This document shows, piece by piece, positions 28,170-35,011 of a DNA stretch of 43,737 nucleotides. The stretch covers positions 1 to 43,737 of the forward strand of contig PNAP01000007.1 in the NCBI GenBank assembly GCA_003169735.1, given 5' to 3'. Each line of letters begins with the position of its first letter. Positions within the stretch are counted from its first letter, which is position 1. A program made the translations under genes and the position numbers. The DNA comes from Chloroflexota bacterium. Lineage in GTDB: Bacteria > Chloroflexota > Limnocylindria > Limnocylindrales > CSP1-4. The notes under the pieces are model-generated. The model saw only the letters and a program-made list of their open reading frames with translations. It did not search any database and was not told the DNA's origin.

Positions 28170-28175
28170 CGACGC

Positions 28176-30023
28176 ATGGATCGCATCTTGAGAGAGCGAG
28201 ATCGGCTGCGGCCCGGACGACTCGACCTGGTCCTGACGGCCACCGCGGCGTTGCTGATCGCCGGGACCGTCATCCTCATCGTGGACCCGCAACTCGATTT
28301 CGTGATCGTCGACAAGACGCTCGATGTGGCCCTCAACTCCATCGCCACATTGGCCGGCGCGGGCCTTGCTGCCCTGGCCATGTCGCGCTACCGCGAGAGC
28401 GGACGCCTTTCGAGTCTCTTCCAGGCGAGCGCGCTGTTCCTGCTCTCGGTCGTCGGCGGCGTCAACGTCGTGCTGGTCCTGCTGAAGCTCGATGGCAGGA
28501 TCGGCCTGACGCTCGGCCTGCCGGCGCAATTCCCCGTCTACATCTCGGTCGTCACGTGGCTGATGGCCGCCATCCTGTTCGTGGTGGGTGCTGCGGCGAC
28601 GCTTCGCTCGGTGCGGGTGCGACCGGCCTTCCCGCGCCGATTGATCACCGTCCCGCCGCTCGCGATCGGCGTGCTCGCGGTCATCATCTATCCCATCCAG
28701 GACCAGTTGCCGCCGCTCATCAGCAACTCCGCGGTCGATGCGCTGATCCGCAACCCACAGACCGCCACGCCGTTACCCGGCCTCGAGCCTCTGCTGCTGG
28801 CCAGCGCCGGCGCGACGGCGTTCCTGCTGTTGTTGGCGGCGGTCCTGCTCCGCTTCGCGTACGTCGCCGGCGGCCCCGTCACCGACGGCTTCCTTTCGGT
28901 CGGCCTGGTCATCGCCGCATTCGGCGAGTTCCACTTCGCCCTATATCCCGGCGTCTACACGGGCCTCGTGACGACCGGCGACGCCCTCAACCTGGCGTTC
29001 TACGGTGCGCTGCTCCTCGGCATCGACGCGGAGGCACGGTCCGACCTTCGTGCCCTGCGCACCGCGTACGCCACGCTCGACCGGTTGCGGGTGACCGAGA
29101 CCGAGCGGGCCGCCCTCGAGGAGCGCAGTCGGCTGGCCCGAGAGATCCACGACGGCCTCGCCCAGCACCTCTGGTTCGCCAAGCTGAAGCACGAGCGCCT
29201 GGCGCCGCTGGTCCCCGATTCGGCGCGCGGGCTGTCGGTCGAGGTCGGGCAGGCACTCGATGCGGCCATCGTCGAGGCACGCCAGGCGCTGGTCACGATG
29301 CGCTCAGGGACCGATCCGCAGCTGCCACTGGGAGAGTTGCTTTCGCGGACGGTCGAGGACTTCGGCAATCGATCCGGCCTGCGCGTGCGCTACTCATCGG
29401 ATGACCTCCCGGCAGCCATCCCGGCGCGCCAACAGGCGGAGTTGCTGCGCGTCGTGCAGGAGGCGCTGACCAACGTCGGCAAGCACGCCGACGCGACGAT
29501 GGTGTGGGTCCGCGCCACGATGGAATACGAGGAGTTGGTGGTCACCGTCGGCGATAACGGGCGCGGTTTCGATCCCCATGCGGTCCGCAACGAGGGACTC
29601 GGCATCCGCGGGATGGAAGAGCGAGCGCGGCTGGTGGGCGGGCAGCTCGCGCTCGAATCGCAGCCGAGTGACGGGACGCGCGTCATCCTGCGCATGCCCA
29701 TCGGCGCGAGCCCCACGCCGGCGCGCGGCACGCCCATCCCGGCGGCGTTCCGTGGATCCGCTGCCGTGCCTGGAAAGGCCGCCAGCATGCCCGTGGCGTC
29801 GGTGCCGATCGCGACGCCCGCGGCACGGTCGATCGTCGAGCCGATCGCAGCGCCGGCCGACGGGTCGGCTTACCTGGCCGATGGATCCGCTCCGTCGGCG
29901 GTCGTTGCCGGGTCGTCTCCAGCCTCGCCTGCCGTACCGGCCGCGACGGCCGCGCCGCCCGCCGCTCCCGCCGTTCCGAATGCCGCTCCGAAGACCAAGC
30001 GTCGCCGCTCGAGCGCGCGATGA
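28176..30023 (+). CDS. NarL-type membrane sensor histidine kinase
   Basis: A 615-residue sensor kinase. About eight hydrophobic helices fill residues 18-290, with no large extracytoplasmic domain, so it probably senses within the membrane. The HisKA_3 dimerisation domain has LAREIHDGLAQHLW with the phospho-acceptor His325. The ATPase domain has QEALTNVGKHADA (N box), DNGRGFD and GLGIRGMEERARLVGG. From about residue 510 a tail of some 100 residues is almost entirely Ala, Pro, Ser and Val, ending in a basic RRRSSAR. The gene overlaps the response regulator by 4 nt (ATGA). Confidence 0.92.
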   Translation: MDRILRERDRLRPGRLDLVLTATAALLIAGTVILIVDPQLDFVIVDKTLDVALNSIATLAGAGLAALAMSRYRESGRLSSLFQASALFLLSVVGGVNVVLVLLKLDGRIGLTLGLPAQFPVYISVVTWLMAAILFVVGAAATLRSVRVRPAFPRRLITVPPLAIGVLAVIIYPIQDQLPPLISNSAVDALIRNPQTATPLPGLEPLLLASAGATAFLLLLAAVLLRFAYVAGGPVTDGFLSVGLVIAAFGEFHFALYPGVYTGLVTTGDALNLAFYGALLLGIDAEARSDLRALRTAYATLDRLRVTETERAALEERSRLAREIHDGLAQHLWFAKLKHERLAPLVPDSARGLSVEVGQALDAAIVEARQALVTMRSGTDPQLPLGELLSRTVEDFGNRSGLRVRYSSDDLPAAIPARQQAELLRVVQEALTNVGKHADATMVWVRATMEYEELVVTVGDNGRGFDPHAVRNEGLGIRGMEERARLVGGQLALESQPSDGTRVILRMPIGASPTPARGTPIPAAFRGSAAVPGKAASMPVASVPIATPAARSIVEPIAAPADGSAYLADGSAPSAVVAGSSPASPAVPAATAAPPAAPAVPNAAPKTKRRRSSAR

Positions 30024-30697
30024 GCACCTGGTCCGGGTCCGGAGCTGCCAAGCGCCCGCTGCGCGTGATGCTCGTCGATGACCACGCCCTCGTCCGGAGC
30101 GCCGTTCGGCAGGCCATCGTCGGCGTCGACGTGGAACTCGTCGGCGAAGCGGCGACGGCCGAGGATGCTTATGCCATCGCGATGGCGGTGCGGCCCGACG
30201 TGATGTTGCTCGACATCGATCTGCCCGGTATGAGTGGCATCCGGATGGTCGAGGAGCTGGCCACGCGTCTGCCCGACACGCGCATCGTCATGCTCACCGT
30301 CTCGGATGACGAGCGCGACCTGATCGATGCCGTCTCGAAAGGCGCCGCTGGTTACCTGACCAAGGATCTCAGCCCCGAGGCGCTGCTGCGCGCGTTGCGC
30401 GGCACGCAACACGGTCAACTGGCCATGTCCCGCACGCACGCGGCCGTCGTCATCAAGCATTTCGCCGAGGCCGCGCGACGTGGTCGCGTCTCCGTGGGCG
30501 AAAGCATCGAGGGACTCAGCCCGCGCGAGAACGACGTCCTGCGGATGCTCGCCGACGGGCTGACCGACCGCGAGATCGCCAACGCCCTGATCATCTCGCC
30601 ACGAACCGTGGAGAGCCACGTCAGCAGCATCCTGCACAAACTCGGCGTCCGACACCGCGCCGAAGCCGCCCAGCGCTACCGGATGGGCGCCGGCTGA
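30020..30697 (+). CDS. LuxR/NarL-family response regulator
   Basis: A 225-residue partner of the upstream kinase. The receiver domain spans about residues 14-130, with acidic pocket VDDHALV, phospho-acceptor Asp65 in LLDIDLPGMSG, Thr/Ser switch LTVSDDE and Lys in YLTKDLSP. The C-terminal LuxR-type HTH has LSPRENDVLRMLADGLTDRE and ISPRTVESHVSSILHKLGVR. Translation is coupled to the kinase. Target genes are not evident. Confidence 0.94.
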   Translation: MSTWSGSGAAKRPLRVMLVDDHALVRSAVRQAIVGVDVELVGEAATAEDAYAIAMAVRPDVMLLDIDLPGMSGIRMVEELATRLPDTRIVMLTVSDDERDLIDAVSKGAAGYLTKDLSPEALLRALRGTQHGQLAMSRTHAAVVIKHFAEAARRGRVSVGESIEGLSPRENDVLRMLADGLTDREIANALIISPRTVESHVSSILHKLGVRHRAEAAQRYRMGAG

Positions 30698-30715
30698 GGC
30701 TCCGGGCTGGGCGAG

Positions 30716-30763
30716 GCCTCCGCGAGAGGCGGGCATGCGGCGCGGGCCGAGAAGCGCGGCCCG
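30716..30763 (+). terminator. Hairpin pair after the response regulator gene
   Basis: GCCTC pairs with GAGGC across 5 nt, then CGGGCC pairs with GGCCCG across 9 nt, starting 18 nt past the stop. There is no T-run, so this is a weak terminator call. Confidence 0.35.
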
Positions 30764-31011
30764 AGGCGCGGACGGGTAGAGCAGCGATGTCAGCGATCGC
30801 CAAGCCGATGCCGGCTACGCGTCAGGCTGCCGTGAATCCCCCCATGCGAATCCCCGAAGCGTTATCCAGCGTCAGCGCGTCCGCAGGGGCCAAATCGGCC
30901 ATCACTCGAGCTGGTCGAGCCCGACAACGGCCCGATCCACGCTTGGCGCAACGATGCTGAGCGTTGGCGAGACTCGTCCGTGGAGCCGGTGCTTGGTTAG
31001 CGCTCCCCGAG

Positions 31012-31040
31012 TTGGCATAAGACAAGACGTGCGCTGATAA
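31012..31040 (+). promoter_or_regulatory. Promoter candidate of the XRE-HTH gene
   Basis: TTGGCA at 31012-31017, a 17-nt spacer, then TGATAA at 31035-31040. This would give a leader of about 50 nt before the GTG at 31097. Alternatively CACCAT at 31085-31090, six bases before the GTG, could be a degenerate leaderless -10. Confidence 0.4.
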
Positions 31041-31096
31041 GTCCGCAGTAAGCGCCAGCCAAGTGCGCGCCAATCGCTCGCGGCCACCATGGTGCC

Positions 31097-31852
31097 GTGG
31101 ATGACGCGCGCGTTGGGTCGGCGTTTCGGGCGGTCAGGATCCGCCGCGGGTGGCGACAGCAGGATGTCGCGATCCACGCACGGGTGTCGCGGTCGCTGAT
31201 CTCGCTCATCGAGCGCGGGCATTTCGACCTCATCTCGCTCGCCGTCCTGCGTCGCGTCGCGAAGGTCCTGGACATCACGATCGTCGTCAACGCTCGGTGG
31301 CGAGCCGGCGATCTGGATCGCCTGCTGAACGCCGGCCACTCGGCGTTGCACGAAGCGGTCGCGCGATACCTCGATGACGCGCCCGGGTGGCTGGCCTCGC
31401 CGGAGGTGTCATTCGCCGTGTTCGGCGAGCGCGGCATCATCGACATCCTCGCGTTCCACGCTCCGACCGGCTCGCTCCTCGTCATCGAGCTCAAGACGGA
31501 CGTGGTCGACGTCCAGGAGATGGTGGGCACGTTCGACCGCAAGCAGCGACTCGCCCTCGGCATCGCCAGGGATCGTGGCTGGATCGCCAGCTCGGCGAGC
31601 AGCTGGCTGGTCATCGCCGAAAGCTCGGTCAATCGTCGACGGGTCGATGCGCACCGTGTGATGCTCCGGAATGCCTATCCGCAGGGCGTCCATGAGCTGC
31701 GCCGATGGGTCCAGGCGCCGGTCAGGACCATCCACGCCATGTCGTTCTTGTCGAATGCCAACCGGGGTAGCACTAACCAAAGAGCCACGCCGATCCGGCG
31801 GGTCAGGACGATCGCGCGACGCCCGCCTGAGCGTGAGGCGAGCGTGGATTGA
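31097..31852 (+). CDS. XRE-family HTH protein with PD-(D/E)XK-like C-terminal domain
   Basis: A 251-residue protein starting at GTG. Residues about 5-65 form an XRE-type HTH (WRQQDVAIHARVSRSLISLI, ERGHFDLISLAVLRRVAKVL). The region 100-190 has a nuclease-like core: Asp in RGIIDILAFHAP, a beta-hairpin, then LLVIELKT (E-x-K), followed by the helix VQEMVGTFDRKQRLA. That D...ExK order is the PD-(D/E)XK pattern. The block LVIAESSVNRRRVDAHR follows. It is a paralogue of the pseudogene at 16778. Whether it cuts DNA or is a regulator with a relic fold is unknown. The last 30 residues are basic and low-complexity. Confidence 0.7.
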   Translation: MDDARVGSAFRAVRIRRGWRQQDVAIHARVSRSLISLIERGHFDLISLAVLRRVAKVLDITIVVNARWRAGDLDRLLNAGHSALHEAVARYLDDAPGWLASPEVSFAVFGERGIIDILAFHAPTGSLLVIELKTDVVDVQEMVGTFDRKQRLALGIARDRGWIASSASSWLVIAESSVNRRRVDAHRVMLRNAYPQGVHELRRWVQAPVRTIHAMSFLSNANRGSTNQRATPIRRVRTIARRPPEREASVD

Positions 31853-31965
31853 CACGCTCGGCCACCGAAGGAACGCGAGTGTCGGCCGATTTTCGCGACC
31901 TGAGGCCGGCCGATTCCGGATAACGCTCCCCGGATTCGCAATAGCTGATCCGGGAGCCGCGACGG

Positions 31966-32045
31966 CCCCGCGGCCCGGCGAGGGGCTACACGGCGGCGGT
32001 GCGGCCCATCCCCCGCGGCCCGCCGAGGGGCCTATACGGCGGCGG
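31966..32045. repeat. Imperfect tandem direct repeat at the 3' end of the CADD-type gene
   Basis: Two near-identical units of about 34 nt, 31966-31999 and 32011-32045, begin CCCCGCGGCCCG and end CGGCGGCGG. The right copy includes the last codons and stop of the CADD-type gene. The left copy repeats them, with a second in-register TAG. It looks like a recent 45-bp duplication of the gene end and terminator-like sequence. Confidence 0.7.
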
Positions 32046-32709
32046 ACACCGTGGCGGGCAGGTCGACGGCGGTCAGGAAGGCATTCCAGGCGTCGAGGAC
32101 GCGGTCGGTGGCGTCGGTGACGGCGGCTTCGTGGCCTTCGACGATGCGGCCGAGGAGCTCGCGCTCCGTGCCGGAATGCTCGACATCCAGCACGCCATGG
32201 ACGACGAAGAACTGGAGCGTCGGCCCGTCGGTGATGCCGTAGTGCTCCTTCAGGCCGCCGATCTTGGACGGCGCGACCTCGGGGACCTGCCGCTCGTAGG
32301 CGTACATCGCGGCCACGCCCGCGGCGACCGGCTCGGTGGACGTGATCTCCTGGTACAGATCCACCAGCGCCTGGGTCGCTGAGTTGCGGGGAGCGGCCAC
32401 GACCTCGTCGCGCGGGACGCCGATGCCCTCGGCAAAGCGCAGCCACAGCTCGGCGTGGTTCACATCGCCGTGCTCCTCATCCCAGAGGTTCTCGAGCAGG
32501 CCCTGTCGGACGTCCGCTCGCTCCTCGCGCGAATGCATCGCCGAAAGGAAGCGCGGGAACGTCGATTCGAACGCGAAGTACTGGCGCGCATATTCCTGGA
32601 GCGACTCGCGCGGCAGCGTGCCGGCGGCCCATTTCGTGTAGAAGCTGTGCTTGAGCAAGTGGCGCTCGTCGATCATGCGATCGACACGGTCGAGGATCCC
32701 CTCGGGCAT
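32032..32709 (-). CDS. CADD-type di-iron protein, predicted para-aminobenzoate synthase
   Basis: A 225-residue helical protein of the PqqC/TenA-like fold, closest in pattern to Chlamydia CADD (CT610). Chlamydia ligands E81, H88, E142, H174, D178 and H181 (from memory) correspond to E78, H85, E139, H171, D175 and H178 here, all with a constant offset of three. The residues reported as sacrificed or catalytic for p-aminobenzoate formation, Tyr27 and Lys152, correspond to Tyr24 (HSFYTKW) and Lys149 (PSKIGG). The product would feed folate synthesis. The ATG at 32709 has a very strong SD (GGAGGGAG), so I use it and not the longer open frame. Its 3' end lies in a tandem repeat. Confidence 0.85.
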   Translation of the reverse strand: MPEGILDRVDRMIDERHLLKHSFYTKWAAGTLPRESLQEYARQYFAFESTFPRFLSAMHSREERADVRQGLLENLWDEEHGDVNHAELWLRFAEGIGVPRDEVVAAPRNSATQALVDLYQEITSTEPVAAGVAAMYAYERQVPEVAPSKIGGLKEHYGITDGPTLQFFVVHGVLDVEHSGTERELLGRIVEGHEAAVTDATDRVLDAWNAFLTAVDLPATVSAAV

Positions 32710-32783
32710 TTTGCTCTCCCTCCGTGACGGGCTCGGTCGCGTCCCCCCGGTCGGTCTCGTGGCCGGTCGCACCCGCTGCCCTG

Positions 32784-32789
32784 AGTGTA
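32784..32789 (-). promoter_or_regulatory. -10 TACACT of the CADD-type gene
   Basis: TACACT on the minus strand lies just past the stop of the upstream MFS-LysM gene. It would give a leader of about 68 nt ending in the strong SD of the CADD-type gene, a contrast to the leaderless genes nearby. Confidence 0.4.
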
Positions 32790-32793
32790 CCGG

Positions 32794-34926
32794 CTACCGG
32801 CCCACCTCGACCCAGCGCGCGTTGGCATTCGGCCATTGCTGGTCCGGGGCACGGTCGATGGAGATCTCGACCTCCGGGTCGCCCACGCCGCCGACGTAGT
32901 AATGGCGCTGCACGATCACCGCGACGCGGTACTCCCGCGTGTCGCCGAGGACGTTCCGGTCGACCTGGAAGCGGACCGTCGAACCGACGGTGAACGAGCC
33001 CGGGAAGTCGTCCACCTGGGAAGCGGCGTTGGTGGCAAGGTCGATGACGACGGCCGCCCATGTCCGCGACGGATCAAGCGTGTTGCTGGCCTTGAACTCG
33101 AAATTGGGCTGGCCGTCGTCGTTCGTGTCGACGTACGCGTCGTACTCGATGGGCTCAACATCGGGGTCAGTGGCGATCGGCGTGGCGACGGTGCGGATCT
33201 CGACGATGAGGTACGTGGCATCGACGCTGACGTCGACGCCGGCGATGTCGACGTAGCCCGGCGCGAAGACCGGGTTGTCGTGGTCGTCGACCTGGTCACC
33301 GAAGGCGTCGTCGATACTTGCCGCCTCCGGCAGGCCGCTCGGGGCGTCGGGCGGCGGGATGGTGATGACATCACCGACCTCGACGTGATCGGGGTCGGTG
33401 ATCTGCGGGTTGGCAGCGAGGATCTGGCTGACGGTCACGCCGAAACGCACCGCGATCAGGCTCAGCGCGTCGCCCGTTTGGATCGTGTAGGAAAAGGCGG
33501 TTCGCGCGGGGGTCGGCGTTGGCGGCCCGATGGGCGTGGGCGAGGCGCTGGCAACCGGCGAACCGGTCGGTCCGGGCGAAGCGATGGGTGAATCGCTCGG
33601 GCCTGGCGAAACGCTGGGCGAAGCCGACGCGGTCGGCGAGACGGGCGGCGTCGCGCCGCACCCGACGAGCATGAGGCAACCCGCGACGGTCGCCGCCGTC
33701 GCCACTGCCCGCAGGCGCAGCGGTCGCGCGCGCCATGCGATAGCCAACCCGAGCACGACCGCGATGGTGCAGGAGATGGTGAAGAACCAGAACGGCCAGC
33801 GCGGATCGATGGCGAAGAGGCTCCCCGCCGCGAGCGAGGCGACGATGATGCCGACCTGCCCCGCCCCGCCGTAGAGACCCTGCGCGGTACCGGTCCGACC
33901 GTGCGGTGTGCCGCTCGCCAGAACGACGTACAACGCCGGCCCGAGGAACGCCACGGCCGTGCCCTCGAAGGGGATCACCAGCGCCGGGAAGACGGGCTCG
34001 GTGGCGACGCTGTACAGGATCCCGCACGCGCCGTAGACGAGACCCGCGATGGCGGCGATGAGCAGCGGGCTCGACCGGTCGACCAGGCGGCCGGTCAGCG
34101 GCGAGAGGATGAGCACCGGCAGGCCGAAGAGGACGAAGGTCAGGCCGATCCACACGATCGACGCGCCGATCGAGGTCAGGAAGAGACTCCATACCACTTC
34201 GTAGACACCCGCCGCCATCGACGTCCCGAGGTTGATCACCACGGCCGCGAAGAAGAGACGGTTGAGCAGCGCGCTGAGTGGCGCCGTCGGCAACGGATCG
34301 CCGGCGGCGTCCAGGTGCGAAGGCTGGTGGACGACCTCGGGGTGGGCTGGCAGCGCGAAGACGAGCCAGACGGCCGATGCGAGCGCGAGGAGGGCGGTCA
34401 GGATGAACGGGAACGCGAAGCCGCCACCCAGCGCCGCCCCGAACGCGCCGAGCACCGGACCGAGGAGCAGCCCGCCGGTCCCGGCCGCGGAGTAGAGCCC
34501 GAACGCTTCGCCGCGCTCCCCTTCCCGCGTCGCGTCGACGATGGTGGCCCGTGCCGCCGGGTCGTACATCGCCGCCGATGCGCCGCCCAGGAAGCGCAAC
34601 GCAACGAAGGCGGCGGCACTCGTGAAGACCAGCGGCAGGACGGTGAAGATGCCCATCAACCCGATGCCCGCCACCATCAGCGGCTTGCGCCGCGTCCGGT
34701 CGGACAGCCAGCCGAAGAACGGCTCCGCACCGAGCTTTGCGATGGCCCACGCGCCGATGATCAGGCCGAGCGTCGGCAGGTCGACGCCGTGCTGCACGAC
34801 GTAGAGCGGCAGGACCGGCAGCAGCGCCCCGAATCCGAGCAGGACCACGAACTCGACCACGAGGATGGGCAGCAGCGCACCCCAGCGCGTGTGCCAGCGA
34901 CGGATCCGGGCGACGAGACGGGACAT
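32794..34926 (-). CDS. MFS transporter fused to lipobox, LysM and beta-rich domain
   Basis: A 710-residue single open frame. Residues 1 to about 400 are a 12-helix major facilitator transporter with the loop motif GWLSDRTRRKP between helices 2 and 3. A basic stretch (WRARPLRLR) then leads into another hydrophobic segment ending in the lipobox LVGC (Cys423), exactly like a lipoprotein signal peptide. A Pro/Ser-rich linker of about 45 residues, a LysM domain (about 468-515; YTIQTGDALSLIAVRFGV) and a C-terminal beta-rich domain of 190 residues with a Ca-site-like DTNDDGQPN follow. The LysM half may be a separate gene read from an internal start, or a true fusion; no stop separates them. The ATG at 34926 lies 7 nt after GATACT. 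Confidence 0.82.
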   Translation of the reverse strand: MSRLVARIRRWHTRWGALLPILVVEFVVLLGFGALLPVLPLYVVQHGVDLPTLGLIIGAWAIAKLGAEPFFGWLSDRTRRKPLMVAGIGLMGIFTVLPLVFTSAAAFVALRFLGGASAAMYDPAARATIVDATREGERGEAFGLYSAAGTGGLLLGPVLGAFGAALGGGFAFPFILTALLALASAVWLVFALPAHPEVVHQPSHLDAAGDPLPTAPLSALLNRLFFAAVVINLGTSMAAGVYEVVWSLFLTSIGASIVWIGLTFVLFGLPVLILSPLTGRLVDRSSPLLIAAIAGLVYGACGILYSVATEPVFPALVIPFEGTAVAFLGPALYVVLASGTPHGRTGTAQGLYGGAGQVGIIVASLAAGSLFAIDPRWPFWFFTISCTIAVVLGLAIAWRARPLRLRAVATAATVAGCLMLVGCGATPPVSPTASASPSVSPGPSDSPIASPGPTGSPVASASPTPIGPPTPTPARTAFSYTIQTGDALSLIAVRFGVTVSQILAANPQITDPDHVEVGDVITIPPPDAPSGLPEAASIDDAFGDQVDDHDNPVFAPGYVDIAGVDVSVDATYLIVEIRTVATPIATDPDVEPIEYDAYVDTNDDGQPNFEFKASNTLDPSRTWAAVVIDLATNAASQVDDFPGSFTVGSTVRFQVDRNVLGDTREYRVAVIVQRHYYVGGVGDPEVEISIDRAPDQQWPNANARWVEVGR

Positions 34927-34933
34927 CGCCGCA

Positions 34934-34941
34934 AGTATCCT
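34934..34941. promoter_or_regulatory. Overlapping divergent -10 elements
   Basis: GATACT on the minus strand (34934-34939) ends 7 nt before the MFS ATG at 34926. TATCCT on the plus strand (34936-34941) ends 7 nt before a GTG at 34949. The two hexamers share four bases, so the two directions should exclude each other. Confidence 0.5.
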
Positions 34942-34948
34942 CAACATC

Positions 34949-35011
34949 GTGCCCGAAGCCCTCACCGTGCCACCCGACCTGTCACACGTCGCCGCCACGC
35001 TGGCGCACTGA
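34949..35011 (+). CDS. Possible 20-codon leader peptide upstream of the helicase-nuclease
   Basis: The GTG at 34949 starts 7 nt after TATCCT, the spacing of leaderless genes in this window. It reads 20 codons to a TGA whose last base is the A of the helicase ATG (TGATG). If real, its translation would deliver ribosomes to the helicase start, which lacks its own SD. It is too short for any coding-bias support. Confidence 0.4.
   Translation: MPEALTVPPDLSHVAATLAH

Larger units (their letters stand above)
27857..28175. other. 319-nt divergent intergenic region with palindromes
   Basis: Lies between the leftward EamA gene and the rightward histidine kinase gene. It holds the two -10 hexamers, an 8-bp stem (27974-27981 with 27995-28002) and a long imperfect palindrome (28065-28107). 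A 44-codon open frame at 28057-28191 covers the palindrome and overlaps the kinase start; I do not support it as a gene. Confidence 0.5.
30698..31096. other. 399-nt intergenic region
   Basis: Follows the response regulator. It contains two short GC-rich hairpins (30716-30730: 5 bp; 30743-30763: 6 bp with a 9-nt loop) and, near its right end, a promoter candidate for the HTH gene. I see no gene or RNA gene in the middle part. Confidence 0.5.

Noticed and set aside
28057-28191. 44-codon open frame upstream of the kinase
   Set aside because: It overlaps the kinase start and is explained by the palindrome; no SD or -10 at the right distance.
33901-35010. N-terminal extension of the helicase open frame
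   Set aside because: It is the antisense of the MFS-LysM gene, with low-complexity Arg/Asp/Glu/His translation; family similarity begins at 35011.
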